DNA of 64,000 nt from Rhizobiaceae bacterium (GTDB lineage: Bacteria; Pseudomonadota; Alphaproteobacteria; Rhizobiales; Rhizobiaceae), in contig JAMLJB010000001.1 in assembly GCA_023953835.1 (NCBI GenBank), positions 3,011,501-3,075,500 of the forward strand. The letters are read 5' to 3'. This document shows positions 7,718 through 16,141 of this stretch, one piece after another. Each line of letters begins with the position of its first letter. Within the stretch, counting starts at the first letter, position 1. The notes below the pieces were generated by a model that ran no database searches, was not told the DNA's origin, and was given only the letters and a program-made list of their open reading frames with translations. The translations under genes and the position numbers were made by a program.

Positions 7718-8725
7718 GCGGTTTGGCGGCTCGAAGATGATCTTCTTGGCAGGTGCTGCCGCCGCATCAGCCGTGGATTGTTCGCCATCGTCGCTTTGCG
7801 AGGCTTTCGCGCCGGGCTTGCCCGAGCTGATGAAGTTGGAATCGCCGTAAATGGTCTTGTCCAGCGGATCGGCGCTGACTGTCTCCGTTTTGGCTCGCGG
7901 TCTCGATGCGGCACGACCACCGCCGATGAAATCCTTGTAAACGAAGCCGCGACGCCCGTTGTAGGAGATTTCGCACCACTGCTCGCAGCCCGGTGCGATT
8001 GAAATACGCGCGCCGTCCGGCACCACCATGAGGACCCGCGACCCGCTGCGAGGTGCTGCCCGCATGTTCGCCGCTTCGTTGAGAGTGGAACTGTCGCTCA
8101 GGGCGCGCCCGGTTGTCGCTACTTTTGGTGCGGGCGCGTCATTGTCGTCGTCCGGTTCCTTCGCCGCGCTCTGGCGCGGCGCGGGAGCGGGGACGCGGAG
8201 CACGGTGCCGGCCAATTCAACAGATGGCTCGGAATTCTCATCCGGTGTGACGATCATCGCAAACGGATCGTCGGGCGTGACAGTTTCGGGAAGGACCGTC
8301 GTGCCTGTACTGACGTCGATTGTGTCCGCCTGGTCATCCGCATAGGCGGCAAGCAGCGCCTGCCGGTCGGAAAGCGACGGAGAATTGGAGGAACCGACGC
8401 GCGCCCAGCGCGGACTTGCGCCGTGAAGAGCGCTTTTTTCCCTGACGGGAACCACCGAAGCGGTCGAGGACCGATCCGCATTGGGCGTTACGGCCGGGCC
8501 TTTTTCCGCAGGCTTGTCCACGATCGCGACCGTTTTCACCTTGCGGGGAGGCAATTGATAGACGCTCGCCTGCGCGCTTGTCGTTGGAAGGTCGGAGAAG
8601 AACGAGCCCGCCGACACGACGGCCGCAGCAACGCCAATCATGGCTGCGCAGCCGGCGCCGAGCACCAGAAGCGTTGTTTTGGGATCGCTCACAACACGAA
8701 CGCCCCGCCGGAGACTCCGGCGCAT
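7715..8725 (-). CDS. Membrane-anchored SH3 domain protein
   Basis: A 336-residue protein with one N-terminal membrane segment (TLLVLGAGCAAMIGVAAAVVSAG), a long proline/serine-rich, probably disordered periplasmic stretch, and a bacterial SH3 domain around residues 205-275: ALSDSSTLNEAANMRAAPRS, VVPDGARISI, CEQWCEISYNGRRGFVYKDF. Bacterial SH3 domains usually bind peptidoglycan or envelope partners. Start choice is uncertain: the ATG at 8725 has no clear ribosome site, whereas a GTG near 8692 follows GGGGCG. It converges on the Fe-S gene, and the two stops lie in one palindrome. Confidence 0.75.
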   Translation of the reverse strand: MRRSLRRGVRVVSDPKTTLLVLGAGCAAMIGVAAAVVSAGSFFSDLPTTSAQASVYQLPPRKVKTVAIVDKPAEKGPAVTPNADRSSTASVVPVREKSALHGASPRWARVGSSNSPSLSDRQALLAAYADDQADTIDVSTGTTVLPETVTPDDPFAMIVTPDENSEPSVELAGTVLRVPAPAPRQSAAKEPDDDNDAPAPKVATTGRALSDSSTLNEAANMRAAPRSGSRVLMVVPDGARISIAPGCEQWCEISYNGRRGFVYKDFIGGGRAASRPRAKTETVSADPLDKTIYGDSNFISSGKPGAKASQSDDGEQSTADAAAAPAKKIIFEPPNR

Positions 8726-8965
8726 GTACTGATTCGAAACTGCATCGCGTCCTACGAGACAAAAAAAGATACGCGCATGTGCGGCCGATCAGACCGAGTT
8801 CAGTTTAATTGGGGTGAATTGTGGCTGAGATGTGGCAAAACGCGATTTGTTACCGGATCGTTAATATTTGGATGCCTGCTTTCTGTGCATTCTTTTTCGT
8901 CGCTGTCCCCAAGGTTTAGACCAATTGAATCGTCAAAGGATTATCTGGATGGGGTCGCTGGCTAC

Positions 8966-9514
8966 GTGACGATAGCGGAAAAAGACTTGATTAATCGCGC
9001 TGTTGCGGGCGACAGCTCAGCATTTGGCGCGCTTGTCGAACGCCACTACGACTTCATTTTCAAGGTTGCCTATCGCTGGTGCGCCAGCCGGTCGGACGCT
9101 GAGGACATTGCGCAGGAGGTTTGCCTGCGGATTGCACGCGGCATCGCCTCCTATCGGGGTGGTTCGGCATTCAGCACCTGGCTTTATTCAATGACATTGA
9201 ATGCCGTGCGCGATTTGAAGCGCAAGGATCTGCGTCTTGCGGCGCGTGACGAGGCATACAGGGTCCATGCGCTGGGCGCGGCTGCCGTCGATGGCGAACT
9301 GGCGGCGGACCCAGCCGACGAGGTGTGGAACGCGGTGCGACGCCTGCCGCCCAAGCAGCGCGACGCGGTGCTGCTGGTCTACGGCGAAGAACTGTCCCAC
9401 GCGCGCGCCGCCGAAGTGATGGGCATATCGGAAACCACCGTCTCCTGGCACATCCACGAGGCAAAGAAGCGGCTGAAGCTGTTGATGCGGGAAGCCGGGG
9501 AAGCACGACCATGA
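8966..9514 (+). CDS. ECF-type RNA polymerase sigma factor
   Basis: A sigma-70 family factor of about 182 residues without regions 1 and 3. Region 2 shows LINRAVAGDSSAFGALVERHYDFI, AYRWCASRSDAEDIAQEV and FSTWLYSMTLNAVRDLKRK; region 4 shows VRRLPPKQRDAVLLVYGEEL and AAEVMGISETTVSWHIHEAKKRL, the promoter -35 reading helix. Start choice: a GTG at 8966 gives the typical ECF length; the frame is open further upstream, so the true start could be earlier. Its stop overlaps the next gene by 4 nt (ATGA), which puts the factor and the vWA membrane protein in one unit and suggests the latter controls it. Confidence 0.88.
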   Translation: MTIAEKDLINRAVAGDSSAFGALVERHYDFIFKVAYRWCASRSDAEDIAQEVCLRIARGIASYRGGSAFSTWLYSMTLNAVRDLKRKDLRLAARDEAYRVHALGAAAVDGELAADPADEVWNAVRRLPPKQRDAVLLVYGEELSHARAAEVMGISETTVSWHIHEAKKRLKLLMREAGEARP

Positions 9515-11493
9515 CCGATGACCGGATGTTGCGGAAACTGGCCGGGATCGAAGCGCCCGAGCCGCGCGCGGAGGCGCGCCGGGAGGCGCTTGCCGCCGCC
9601 ATGCAGGCATTCGCACAGCATAATTCCGCGAACGCGGCCCAAGGATCGCGCAATGGCGCGCGTCTCACTGAACGAGCTTTGAAACTCTGGGGTGAGATCA
9701 TGGACCGAAAACTGCTTTCCACTTCCGCACTGGCGGGCATGGTTGCCTTGCCGATTGCGGGATACACCGCACTCTATCTCATGAAGGACCGGCCTTTCGC
9801 AGTTCAGGCGCTCGTCGGGCAGGATGCTGTAAATGCTCCATCCGAACCGGCTGCAGACGCGCCTGAGCAGGAGAGCGCTCTCACAGCCGTCGCGCCGCAG
9901 AAAGCTGAATCTCGCTCTGAATCGTTCGAGCAGGTCCGTCGCAAGGTCGCGCCTCTTGCCGCAGTCGGCGCGGTGGACAGCTTGATGCGCAACCCGGCGG
10001 CGCAGCCGACTATCGCGCCTATGCCGCTTCCGCAGGATTCTGGCGCGGGTGCAGCCCTGAATGGGGACCGGATCGAGGGCTTTGAAACGAACCCGCTCAA
10101 GGCGGTGGCGGAGCAGCCGGTTTCCACTTTCTCCATCGATACCGACACCGCGTCCTATGCCTATATGCGGCGCGCGCTGAAGGAAGGCCGCCTGCCGCAG
10201 CCCGATACCGTTCGCGTCGAGGAGATGGTGAACTACTTCCCCTATGGCTGGCAGGGGCCGGAAAGCCTCGCCACACCCTTCAATACCACCGTCACGGTGA
10301 TGCCGACGCCCTGGAATGCCGGTACCAAGCTCATGCATGTGGCCATCAAGGGATACGATTTGCAGCCCACGGCCCAGCCGAAGGCCAATCTCGTCTTTCT
10401 GATTGACGTGTCGGGTTCGATGGAAGAACCCGACAAGTTGCCCTTGCTGAAGGCCGCGATGCGGCTTCTGGTTGGAAAACTGCGCGCTGACGATACGGTT
10501 TCCATCGTCACCTATGCCGGTGCGGCTGGCACGGTGCTCGAACCCACCCGCGCGGCGGACAAGGCGGCGATCCTCGCCGCCATCGATACGCTCAATCCGG
10601 GCGGCTCGACCGCGGGCGAGGCGGGCATCCGCGAAGCCTATAGGCTGGCGGAGCGCTCCTTCGTGAAGGACGGGGTGAACCGCATCATGCTGGCGACGGA
10701 CGGCGACTTCAATGTCGGCCAGACCGATGACGACAGCCTCACCCGGCTTGTCGAGGAGAAGCGCGACAGCGGCGTTTATCTCTCGGTGCTCGGCTTCGGG
10801 CGCGGAAACCTGAACGACCGGCTGATGCAGTCGCTCGCCCAGAACGGCAACGGCACCGCAGCCTATATCGACACCTTGCAGGAAGCGGAAAAAGTGCTGG
10901 TGGAGGATGCGTCCTCGACCTTGTTCCCGATTGCCAAGGACGTGAAGATCCAGGTCGAGTTCAATCCGCAGGTCGTTTCCGAATACAGGCTGATCGGCTA
11001 CGAAACGAGGGCGCTGGCCCGCGAGGATTTCAACAACGACAAGGTCGATGCGGGCGAGATCGGCTCCGGCCATTCGGTGACGGCCATCTACGAAATCACG
11101 CCGAAGGATAGCCCGGCCCGGCAGATTGACCCGCTGCGCTACGGCGAGGCCCTGCGACAGGACCCCGGCAATACGGCCCACCCGGAAGAATATGCCTTCG
11201 TGAAGATCCGCTACAAGCAACCGGACGCCGACACCTCGAAGCTCATCACGACGCCCGTCACTGCGGCCAACGAGGTCGGCAGCTTCGACAGCGCCGGCGA
11301 AGACCAGCGCTTCTCCGTTGCGGTTGCAGCGTTCGGGCAGAAACTGCGCCAGTCCGACCAGGTCTCCGGCCTGTCCTATGCGCAGGTCGAGGACATTGCC
11401 CGCCAGGCACGGGGTTCCGATCCATTCGGATATCGCTCTGAGTTCCTGACGCTGGTTCGTCTCGCCGACGCGCTCGCGACGGACCGGAAATAG
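9511..11493 (+). CDS. Membrane-anchored von Willebrand factor type A protein (YfbK-like)
   Basis: A 660-residue protein. Residues 1-65 are charged and probably cytoplasmic; residues about 69-90 (STSALAGMVALPIAGYTALYL) form one membrane span; the rest is periplasmic. After a spacer comes the YfbK N-terminal domain (FSIDTDTASYAYMRRALKEG, VRVEEMVNYFPYGW), then a vWA domain with an intact MIDAS start, LIDVSGSM, and a DUF3520-like C-terminal region ending in SEFLTLVRLADAL. The gene is translationally coupled to an ECF sigma factor. The layout, a short cytoplasmic piece plus a large extracytoplasmic sensor-like part, is what an anti-sigma factor would need, but no zinc-type HxxxCxxC motif is present. 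A strong terminator follows. Confidence 0.87.
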   Translation: MTDDRMLRKLAGIEAPEPRAEARREALAAAMQAFAQHNSANAAQGSRNGARLTERALKLWGEIMDRKLLSTSALAGMVALPIAGYTALYLMKDRPFAVQALVGQDAVNAPSEPAADAPEQESALTAVAPQKAESRSESFEQVRRKVAPLAAVGAVDSLMRNPAAQPTIAPMPLPQDSGAGAALNGDRIEGFETNPLKAVAEQPVSTFSIDTDTASYAYMRRALKEGRLPQPDTVRVEEMVNYFPYGWQGPESLATPFNTTVTVMPTPWNAGTKLMHVAIKGYDLQPTAQPKANLVFLIDVSGSMEEPDKLPLLKAAMRLLVGKLRADDTVSIVTYAGAAGTVLEPTRAADKAAILAAIDTLNPGGSTAGEAGIREAYRLAERSFVKDGVNRIMLATDGDFNVGQTDDDSLTRLVEEKRDSGVYLSVLGFGRGNLNDRLMQSLAQNGNGTAAYIDTLQEAEKVLVEDASSTLFPIAKDVKIQVEFNPQVVSEYRLIGYETRALAREDFNNDKVDAGEIGSGHSVTAIYEITPKDSPARQIDPLRYGEALRQDPGNTAHPEEYAFVKIRYKQPDADTSKLITTPVTAANEVGSFDSAGEDQRFSVAVAAFGQKLRQSDQVSGLSYAQVEDIARQARGSDPFGYRSEFLTLVRLADALATDRK

Positions 11494-11520
11494 AGAATTC
11501 CTTTCGCTTCGGGCAGGGGC

Positions 11521-11556
11521 GTGTGGTCGGCGCGGGCGCGCCGGCCACATTTTTTT
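11521..11556 (+). terminator. Rho-independent terminator of the sigma/vWA operon
   Basis: A GC-rich 13-bp stem (TGTGGTCGGCGCG against CGCGCCGGCCACA, one G-U pair) is followed by seven T residues. It lies about 30 nt after the vWA stop codon. Confidence 0.9.
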
Positions 11557-11559
11557 GCG

Positions 11560-11598
11560 ATATGTCTTGTCAAAGATATATCTTTGCGTAAATATGTC
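11560..11598. promoter_or_regulatory. Putative PadR operator and promoter
   Basis: A perfect 16-nt palindrome, CAAAGATATATCTTTG (11571-11586), is flanked by direct repeats of ATATGTC (about 11560-11566 and 11592-11598), about 40 nt before the padR-type gene. PadR regulators commonly bind AT-rich palindromes in their own promoters, so autoregulation is a reasonable inference. Confidence 0.65.
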
Positions 11599-11627
11599 TC
11601 ATGAACGTTATATCGAAAGGAAGATCC

Positions 11628-12206
11628 ATGTTTGGACATAGACATTGTGAAGGGTCCGCCTGGCATATGGCCGGCGGTCGGGGATTTGGGGGTCGTGGGG
11701 GCCGCATTGGCGGTGGTCCGTTCGGCGGCCATCGTGGCGGTCCGCTAGGCGGTCGCGGCAAGCGCCTGTTCGACGGCGGCGCGCTGCGCCTTGTCGTGCT
11801 TGGCCTGATCGCGGAAGAGCCGCGTCACGGCTACGACATCATCAAGGCGCTGGAATCCCGCTTCCAGGGCGCATACAGCCCGAGCCCCGGCGCGATCTAT
11901 CCCATGCTGCAAATGCTGGAAGAGGCGGACCTCGTCCGCTCCGACGCGGACGGCAACAAACGGCTCTACTCGATCACAGACGAAGGCCGCGCCTTTCTGG
12001 AAGAGAATGCGCGGGAGCTTGAGCGCATCAATGCGCAGATCGACGAAATCTCGGCGGCGTCGGACGGCGCGACGCTCGGACACGAGTTGAGGGCGCTGAA
12101 ATTCACGCTCTTTTCGCGCATGCGGGAAGGCTCGCTCGAAGCCGACAAAGCGCGGAAAGCGCTCGAAATCCTGCGCAGGGCGCGCCAGGAAATCGACAAT
12201 CTCTGA
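11628..12206 (+). CDS. PadR family transcriptional regulator with Gly/Arg-rich N-terminus
   Basis: A 192-residue regulator. After a glycine/arginine-rich leader (FGGRGGRIGGGPFGGHRGG) the winged helix follows at residues about 47-120: LRLVVLGLIAEEPRHGYDII, ALESRFQGAYSPSPGAIYPM, LQMLEEADLVRSDADGNKRL, YSITDEGRAFL. The C-terminal helices mediate dimerisation in the family. PadR proteins repress phenolic-acid, drug-efflux or envelope genes; the target here is unknown. Start 11628 follows AAAGGAAG at good spacing; an in-frame ATG at 11601 is possible. A perfect palindrome just upstream suggests autoregulation. His and Gly richness (GHRHCEG, HMAGG) could allow metal binding, but this is speculative. 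Confidence 0.88.
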   Translation: MFGHRHCEGSAWHMAGGRGFGGRGGRIGGGPFGGHRGGPLGGRGKRLFDGGALRLVVLGLIAEEPRHGYDIIKALESRFQGAYSPSPGAIYPMLQMLEEADLVRSDADGNKRLYSITDEGRAFLEENARELERINAQIDEISAASDGATLGHELRALKFTLFSRMREGSLEADKARKALEILRRARQEIDNL

Positions 12207-12211
12207 CGATC

Positions 12212-13219
12212 TTATGCCCGGCGGCGGCGACGTCCTTCCGCCGGGCCTGTTTCGCTCGCCGTCTTGTTGCGCAGAGGGCCGATGCGCTCGACGATCGTCT
12301 CGACGGTCGGGCGCGCTGCCGGCTTCTTGTGGCCGTCCAGCGCCTCGCGCATGGCGGCGAGATGGGCGAACGACGTTCCGCAGCAGCCGCCAATGATCCT
12401 CGCGCCTGCATCGACCGCCAGCCGCACATAGTCCGACATCAGTTCCGGCGTCCCGGAATAGTGGATTTCGGTGCCGCGAAATTCGGGGATGCCGCAATTG
12501 CCCTTGACGATGACGGTTGCCTCGGGCTTCGCCGCCGTCATGTCGAGCAGCGAGGCGAGAATGTCGGAAGCGCCGACGCCGCAATTGGCCCCGACCGCCA
12601 CGGGCGCATCGGCAAGTCCGTCCGCAACGCCGTGAATATCTTTCGGCAGCAGGCCCATCATCGTGCGCCCGGCGGTGTCGAACGAGCCGGTATAGGTGTA
12701 GGGCAGGCCGACCTTGATGGCGGCCTCGGCCGCCGCCCGGATTTCCTCCGGCGCAGACATGGTCTCGATCCACGCAACCTCCGCGCCGCCTGCCTTCAAT
12801 CCCTCGATCTGCTCGACAAAGGCCGCCACAGCGTCGTCGTAGGACAGTGCGCCGAGTGGCTGCAGCAGTTCGCCCGTCGGCCCGACCGACCCGGCAACGA
12901 TCACCTTGCGCCCTGCCTTGTCCGCCACAGAACGGGCGACTTCGGCGGCCTTCTTGTTAAGCGCGAACACCCGGTCCTGTGCGTGATGCAGTTTCAGGCG
13001 GTGGCGCGTGCCGCCGAATGAATTGGTCAGGATGATATCCGCGCCCGCATCCACAAAGCGCTGGTGAAGCTGCGCAATGGTTTCGGGCGAGGTTTCGAGC
13101 AGCAGTTCCGGCGCTTCGCCCGCTTCCAGCCCCATCGCGAACAGGTTCGTGCCTGTCGCGCCATCCGCAAGCAATATGCCTTTTTCGGCCAGCAGGGCGT
13201 CAATGGGATTGGGTGTCAT
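12212..13219 (-). CDS. bmt: Betaine-homocysteine S-methyltransferase-like enzyme
   Basis: A 335-residue Pfam S-methyl_trans barrel (homocysteine methyltransferase). The N-terminal LLADGATGTNLFAMGLEAGE and ILTNSFGG are typical; the zinc-binding cysteines are visible in GANCGVG and IIGGCCGTS. The nearest well-known role in rhizobia is betaine-homocysteine methyltransferase, which moves a methyl from glycine betaine to homocysteine to make methionine and dimethylglycine. A dimethylglycine dehydrogenase-like gene and MttB-family genes nearby support that substrate, though a generic homocysteine methyltransferase cannot be excluded. The last residues are basic (EGRRRRRA). It converges with padR with only a few bases between. 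Confidence 0.82.
   Translation of the reverse strand: MTPNPIDALLAEKGILLADGATGTNLFAMGLEAGEAPELLLETSPETIAQLHQRFVDAGADIILTNSFGGTRHRLKLHHAQDRVFALNKKAAEVARSVADKAGRKVIVAGSVGPTGELLQPLGALSYDDAVAAFVEQIEGLKAGGAEVAWIETMSAPEEIRAAAEAAIKVGLPYTYTGSFDTAGRTMMGLLPKDIHGVADGLADAPVAVGANCGVGASDILASLLDMTAAKPEATVIVKGNCGIPEFRGTEIHYSGTPELMSDYVRLAVDAGARIIGGCCGTSFAHLAAMREALDGHKKPAARPTVETIVERIGPLRNKTASETGPAEGRRRRRA
12216..12246 (+). terminator. Possible terminator hairpin downstream of padR
   Basis: GCCCGGCGG and CCGCCGGGC can form a 9-bp stem, followed by CTGTTT, only a weak T-run. It lies within the 3' end of the convergent methyltransferase gene, so the hairpin may just reflect coding sequence. Confidence 0.35.
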
Positions 13220-13267
13220 CGTCGAGCTTTCAGTGTAGGGAAACCGGATAAGGATATAAAGAACTCT

Positions 13268-14119
13268 TTATGTGTCGTCAACGACGCTGGTCGCAAGCGT
13301 TCGTGCAAAACGAGCCGTTTCGTGGGCGTGCACGACCGCTGCGCGGATCAGATTGTCGAAATGCCGGGTGAGCATCGAGATCGGCGTCGGTGCATTCAAA
13401 ACGAGGTACATGTCGCCGACATAGATCGCGGCGCGCAGCGATCCGAAGATCGTGTAAGGCACGGAATAGCGCTGCCGTCCGTCATAGAGGACGAGCCGAA
13501 ATGCCGGGTAAAGTTCCTCGATCAGCGCCGCCATGTGGAGCAACTGGCGGCGGCGCAGCGAGGCCGGAAAGCCGTTCCAGATACCCATGCCGCGCGCGAA
13601 TGTCTCAAGCGTATGGCGCGGCATGCAGGCTTCCATGTCGGTTTCCGGCCGCCGGTTGTAGTCGATGCGATCGCGCGCTTCGTTTGCCTGCGCCTCGGCA
13701 TCACGATGGCTGATGCCGGCCTCGTAGTCGACCAGATCTTGCGTGCGCAAGAGGTCGGGAATGCCCGCCGGCACATAGCGCACCTTCATGCCCACCGCCT
13801 CGGCATACCACCGCGCCATGAAGGACTCGCCGTAACCCGAGACGCCTTCCTCGATTTCCATCATGTCCCGGATTTCCCCGGTGACCGTCTCGTCCTGCGA
13901 TAGGCCCAGCAGCCAGTCCAGCGAGACCTTGTGTTCGTGCGCGATGGTCATCAGCGTTTCGGCGCGCGGCAGACGCGTCGTGGCCCCGGACAGGATTTGA
14001 GACAGCGCGGACCGGTCGATGCCGATAGTTCCCGCAAAGGTGGACTGGTTGACGCCCGAACGCGCCAGCAGCGTTTTCAGGCGCTCCCGAAAAAGAGCCG
14101 AGACATCGCGTTTGTCCAT
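13268..14119 (-). CDS. XRE-type helix-turn-helix transcriptional regulator
   Basis: A 283-residue regulator. Residues about 5-65 form a Cro/cI-type helix-turn-helix: LFRERLKTLLARSGVNQSTF, IGIDRSALSQILSGATTRLP, TLMTIAHEHKVSLDWLLGLS. The remaining 210 residues are a ligand- or dimerisation domain of unknown class, containing ARWYAEAVGMKVRYVPAGIP, FARGMGIWNGFPASLRR and a C-terminal part ending VHAHETARFARTLA. The ATG at 14119 with AGGGA upstream is preferred; a GTG at 14152 is also in frame. It is divergent from a fatty acid desaturase gene, with an 8-bp inverted repeat in between, and 50 nt upstream of bmt on the same strand. Confidence 0.85.
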   Translation of the reverse strand: MDKRDVSALFRERLKTLLARSGVNQSTFAGTIGIDRSALSQILSGATTRLPRAETLMTIAHEHKVSLDWLLGLSQDETVTGEIRDMMEIEEGVSGYGESFMARWYAEAVGMKVRYVPAGIPDLLRTQDLVDYEAGISHRDAEAQANEARDRIDYNRRPETDMEACMPRHTLETFARGMGIWNGFPASLRRRQLLHMAALIEELYPAFRLVLYDGRQRYSVPYTIFGSLRAAIYVGDMYLVLNAPTPISMLTRHFDNLIRAAVVHAHETARFARTLATSVVDDT

Positions 14120-14180
14120 GTGTCCCTGACAGCAATGGCCATTTCTGTTCACTATTCATAACATGTGAGAATAAAGATGC

Positions 14181-14207
14181 ACAATGTAATCAGATTCTGT
14201 ACATTGT
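14181..14207. promoter_or_regulatory. Putative operator in the regulator/desaturase intergenic region
   Basis: ACAATGTA (14181-14188) and TACATTGT (14200-14207) form a perfect 8-bp inverted repeat with an 11-nt spacer. It lies midway between two divergent genes, the expected place for the XRE regulator to bind. Confidence 0.6.
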
Positions 14208-14271
14208 ATCGTTGTGGGAGAGGCGATCTGGTGACAGCGTTGTGTCAGCAGAATCCGTTTCGATCGCTTGC

Positions 14272-15267
14272 ATGTCAGACAGAACCCTTCGCAGCCGAAA
14301 ATTCAGGGTCGAATGGCCGACCGTCCTGCTTGCGCTGTTCTGCTACGGCTTATGGATCGTGGCCGGGCTTCTGGTGTGGCCGTCATTTCCGGTGGCAGCA
14401 CTTTTGCTGATGGGTCTCTGCGTCGCGCTGCATTCATCGCTATCGCATGAGGTCCTGCACGGCCATCCGACGCGCAATGCGCTTCTCAACGAAGCGTTCG
14501 TGTTCCTGCCCATCGGTCTCGCCTGGCCATATCGCCGGTTCAAGGCGCTGCACCTGCGCCATCACGCCGATGAGCGGCTGACCGATCCGATGGACGATCC
14601 GGAGAGCTATTATCAAGCGCTGTGGCGCCACGACACGATGCCTCGCTGGCTGAAGGGGTTGCTTCGCATCAACAACACGATGGTGGGTCGCTTCGTGCTC
14701 GGGCCGTGGCTTTCGGTGATCGGTTTTGTCATCGGCGATGCGCGGCTGATCGCGTCCGGCGACGGTGCGGTGACACGGGCCTGGCTGCTGCATGCCGCCG
14801 GGTTGGCGGTGGTCGTCCCGACGGTTGTCTACGGCTTCGGAATTCCGTTCTGGCTTTACGTGCTCGTTCCGGCCTGGCTCGGCCAATCGATGATCGCGAT
14901 CCGCACATTCGCGGAGCATCAATGGGATGAAAACCCGGAGGGGCGCACCGTCATCGTGGAGCGCACCCCGCTTTCGTTCCTGTTCCTGAACAACAACCTG
15001 CATTTCGTGCATCACGCCAGCCCCGCCGTTGCCTGGTACAAGCTTCCGAAGCTGTTCCGCGAAAGGCGCGAGGATTGGGTGCGCATGAACAACGGCTATG
15101 TGTTTCCCAACTACTTCGCCATGCTGAAATCCTACGCATTTCGCGCGAAGGAGCCGGTCGTCCATCCCGTGTTGCGGGCCACACCCGACTGCGGCGGCGC
15201 CAGCGCATGGCTAGCCAGCCACCGCACCGAGCACGCAAGTCCGGCATCCCACGTCCCGGCGGAATGA
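14272..15267 (+). CDS. Fatty acid desaturase family membrane protein
   Basis: A 331-residue di-iron membrane enzyme. Three histidine boxes are present: HEVLHGH (residues about 60-66), HLRHH (about 96-100) and HFVHH (about 245-249), with four hydrophobic segments between (for example VLLALFCYGLWIVAGLLVWP and LLLMGLCVALHSSL). This family desaturates or hydroxylates acyl chains or related lipids in the inner membrane using O2. The start at 14272 (MSDRTLRSRKF) was chosen because it begins the conserved N-terminus; the frame is open to 14212. The divergent XRE regulator and shared inverted repeat suggest local control. Substrate cannot be inferred. Confidence 0.86.
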   Translation: MSDRTLRSRKFRVEWPTVLLALFCYGLWIVAGLLVWPSFPVAALLLMGLCVALHSSLSHEVLHGHPTRNALLNEAFVFLPIGLAWPYRRFKALHLRHHADERLTDPMDDPESYYQALWRHDTMPRWLKGLLRINNTMVGRFVLGPWLSVIGFVIGDARLIASGDGAVTRAWLLHAAGLAVVVPTVVYGFGIPFWLYVLVPAWLGQSMIAIRTFAEHQWDENPEGRTVIVERTPLSFLFLNNNLHFVHHASPAVAWYKLPKLFRERREDWVRMNNGYVFPNYFAMLKSYAFRAKEPVVHPVLRATPDCGGASAWLASHRTEHASPASHVPAE

Positions 15268-15368
15268 CCGTTTGGGGCTGTGCCTTTGTGCGATGACTCA
15301 GCCGCGCCAGCGACTTATTGTGTGTCTGCCCGACTTAAACACTGTCTGACGGGTCCGATATTGAGGTC

Positions 15369-16118
15369 ATGATATCAGCCGATCTCCTTGTAGCATCCTT
15401 GCCGATGTATGATTGGCCCGAACGGCACGCCGAGGTCGATGCGCAATGGTTCGCGGTGCGCGATTTTCTGCGCGTGCGCGGCATCGCCGCCCCGGAGGCG
15501 CTTGAGCGCAACACGGGCGACCTTCTGGATTTCTGGAAGCGGCCCGCTCTGCTTTTTTCGCAGACGTGCTGGGGACCGATGGGCGAGGGGCTTTCAGGAT
15601 TCGTGCAGGTTCTGGGGCAACCGAGCTATGACGGCATCGAGGGCGGCGCAGGTGAACTCTATTCCAGCGCAATCGTGATGCGCAGAGAAGATGTTGCGGC
15701 GGGGCAGGGTGTTCCGGCGCCTGACGACGACCTGCCGATCATGCCGCTGGAGACAATGCGCGGCCTGCGCCTTGCTTTCAATGTTCCGGACTCACTCTCC
15801 GGCTTTCTGGGTATTTCACAGGATTTGATTGCCGCGGGAGAGAGCATCGAGATTTTTTCGCGGTTGGTGCCAACCGGCGGGCACCGCGCCTCCATCCGCG
15901 CGGTCGCTGCCGGTCGTGCCGACATAGCTGCCATCGATTGCATGTCGTGGCACCTTGCACGTCGCCATGAACCGCCCGCCCGGGAACTGGCTGTTGTCGG
16001 CTGGACGATGAGGCGCAGGGGCCTGCCTTTCATCACTGCTAGGTCTACCCCGCCAGAGATTGTCGAAACACTGCGAGCGGCGTTGCGCGCGACCGGACTC
16101 GCGATACAAGGGCAATGA
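15369..16118 (+). CDS. PhnD/SsuA-like periplasmic-binding-type protein lacking a signal peptide
   Basis: A 249-residue protein of the PhnD/SsuA/transferrin substrate-binding fold. Visible features are ASLPMYDWPE at the N-terminus, FSQTCWGPMGEGL, LETMRGLRLAFNVPDSLSGF and the second-lobe start TGGHRASIRAVAAGRADIAA, IDCMSWHLA. Unlike transport binding proteins it begins without a signal peptide and has no permease or ATPase beside it, so it probably acts in the cytoplasm. GAGGTC precedes the ATG. Its ligand is unknown; the family binds phosphonates, phosphite and other small anions. Confidence 0.75.
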   Translation: MISADLLVASLPMYDWPERHAEVDAQWFAVRDFLRVRGIAAPEALERNTGDLLDFWKRPALLFSQTCWGPMGEGLSGFVQVLGQPSYDGIEGGAGELYSSAIVMRREDVAAGQGVPAPDDDLPIMPLETMRGLRLAFNVPDSLSGFLGISQDLIAAGESIEIFSRLVPTGGHRASIRAVAAGRADIAAIDCMSWHLARRHEPPARELAVVGWTMRRRGLPFITARSTPPEIVETLRAALRATGLAIQGQ

Positions 16119-16141
16119 ATTAGACGTTGTTAATTCATGTG

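Noticed and set aside
9379..11550. 723-residue open frame antisense to the vWA gene
   Set aside because: Composition is typical of reverse-strand GC-rich shadow; the sense protein has intact vWA motifs.
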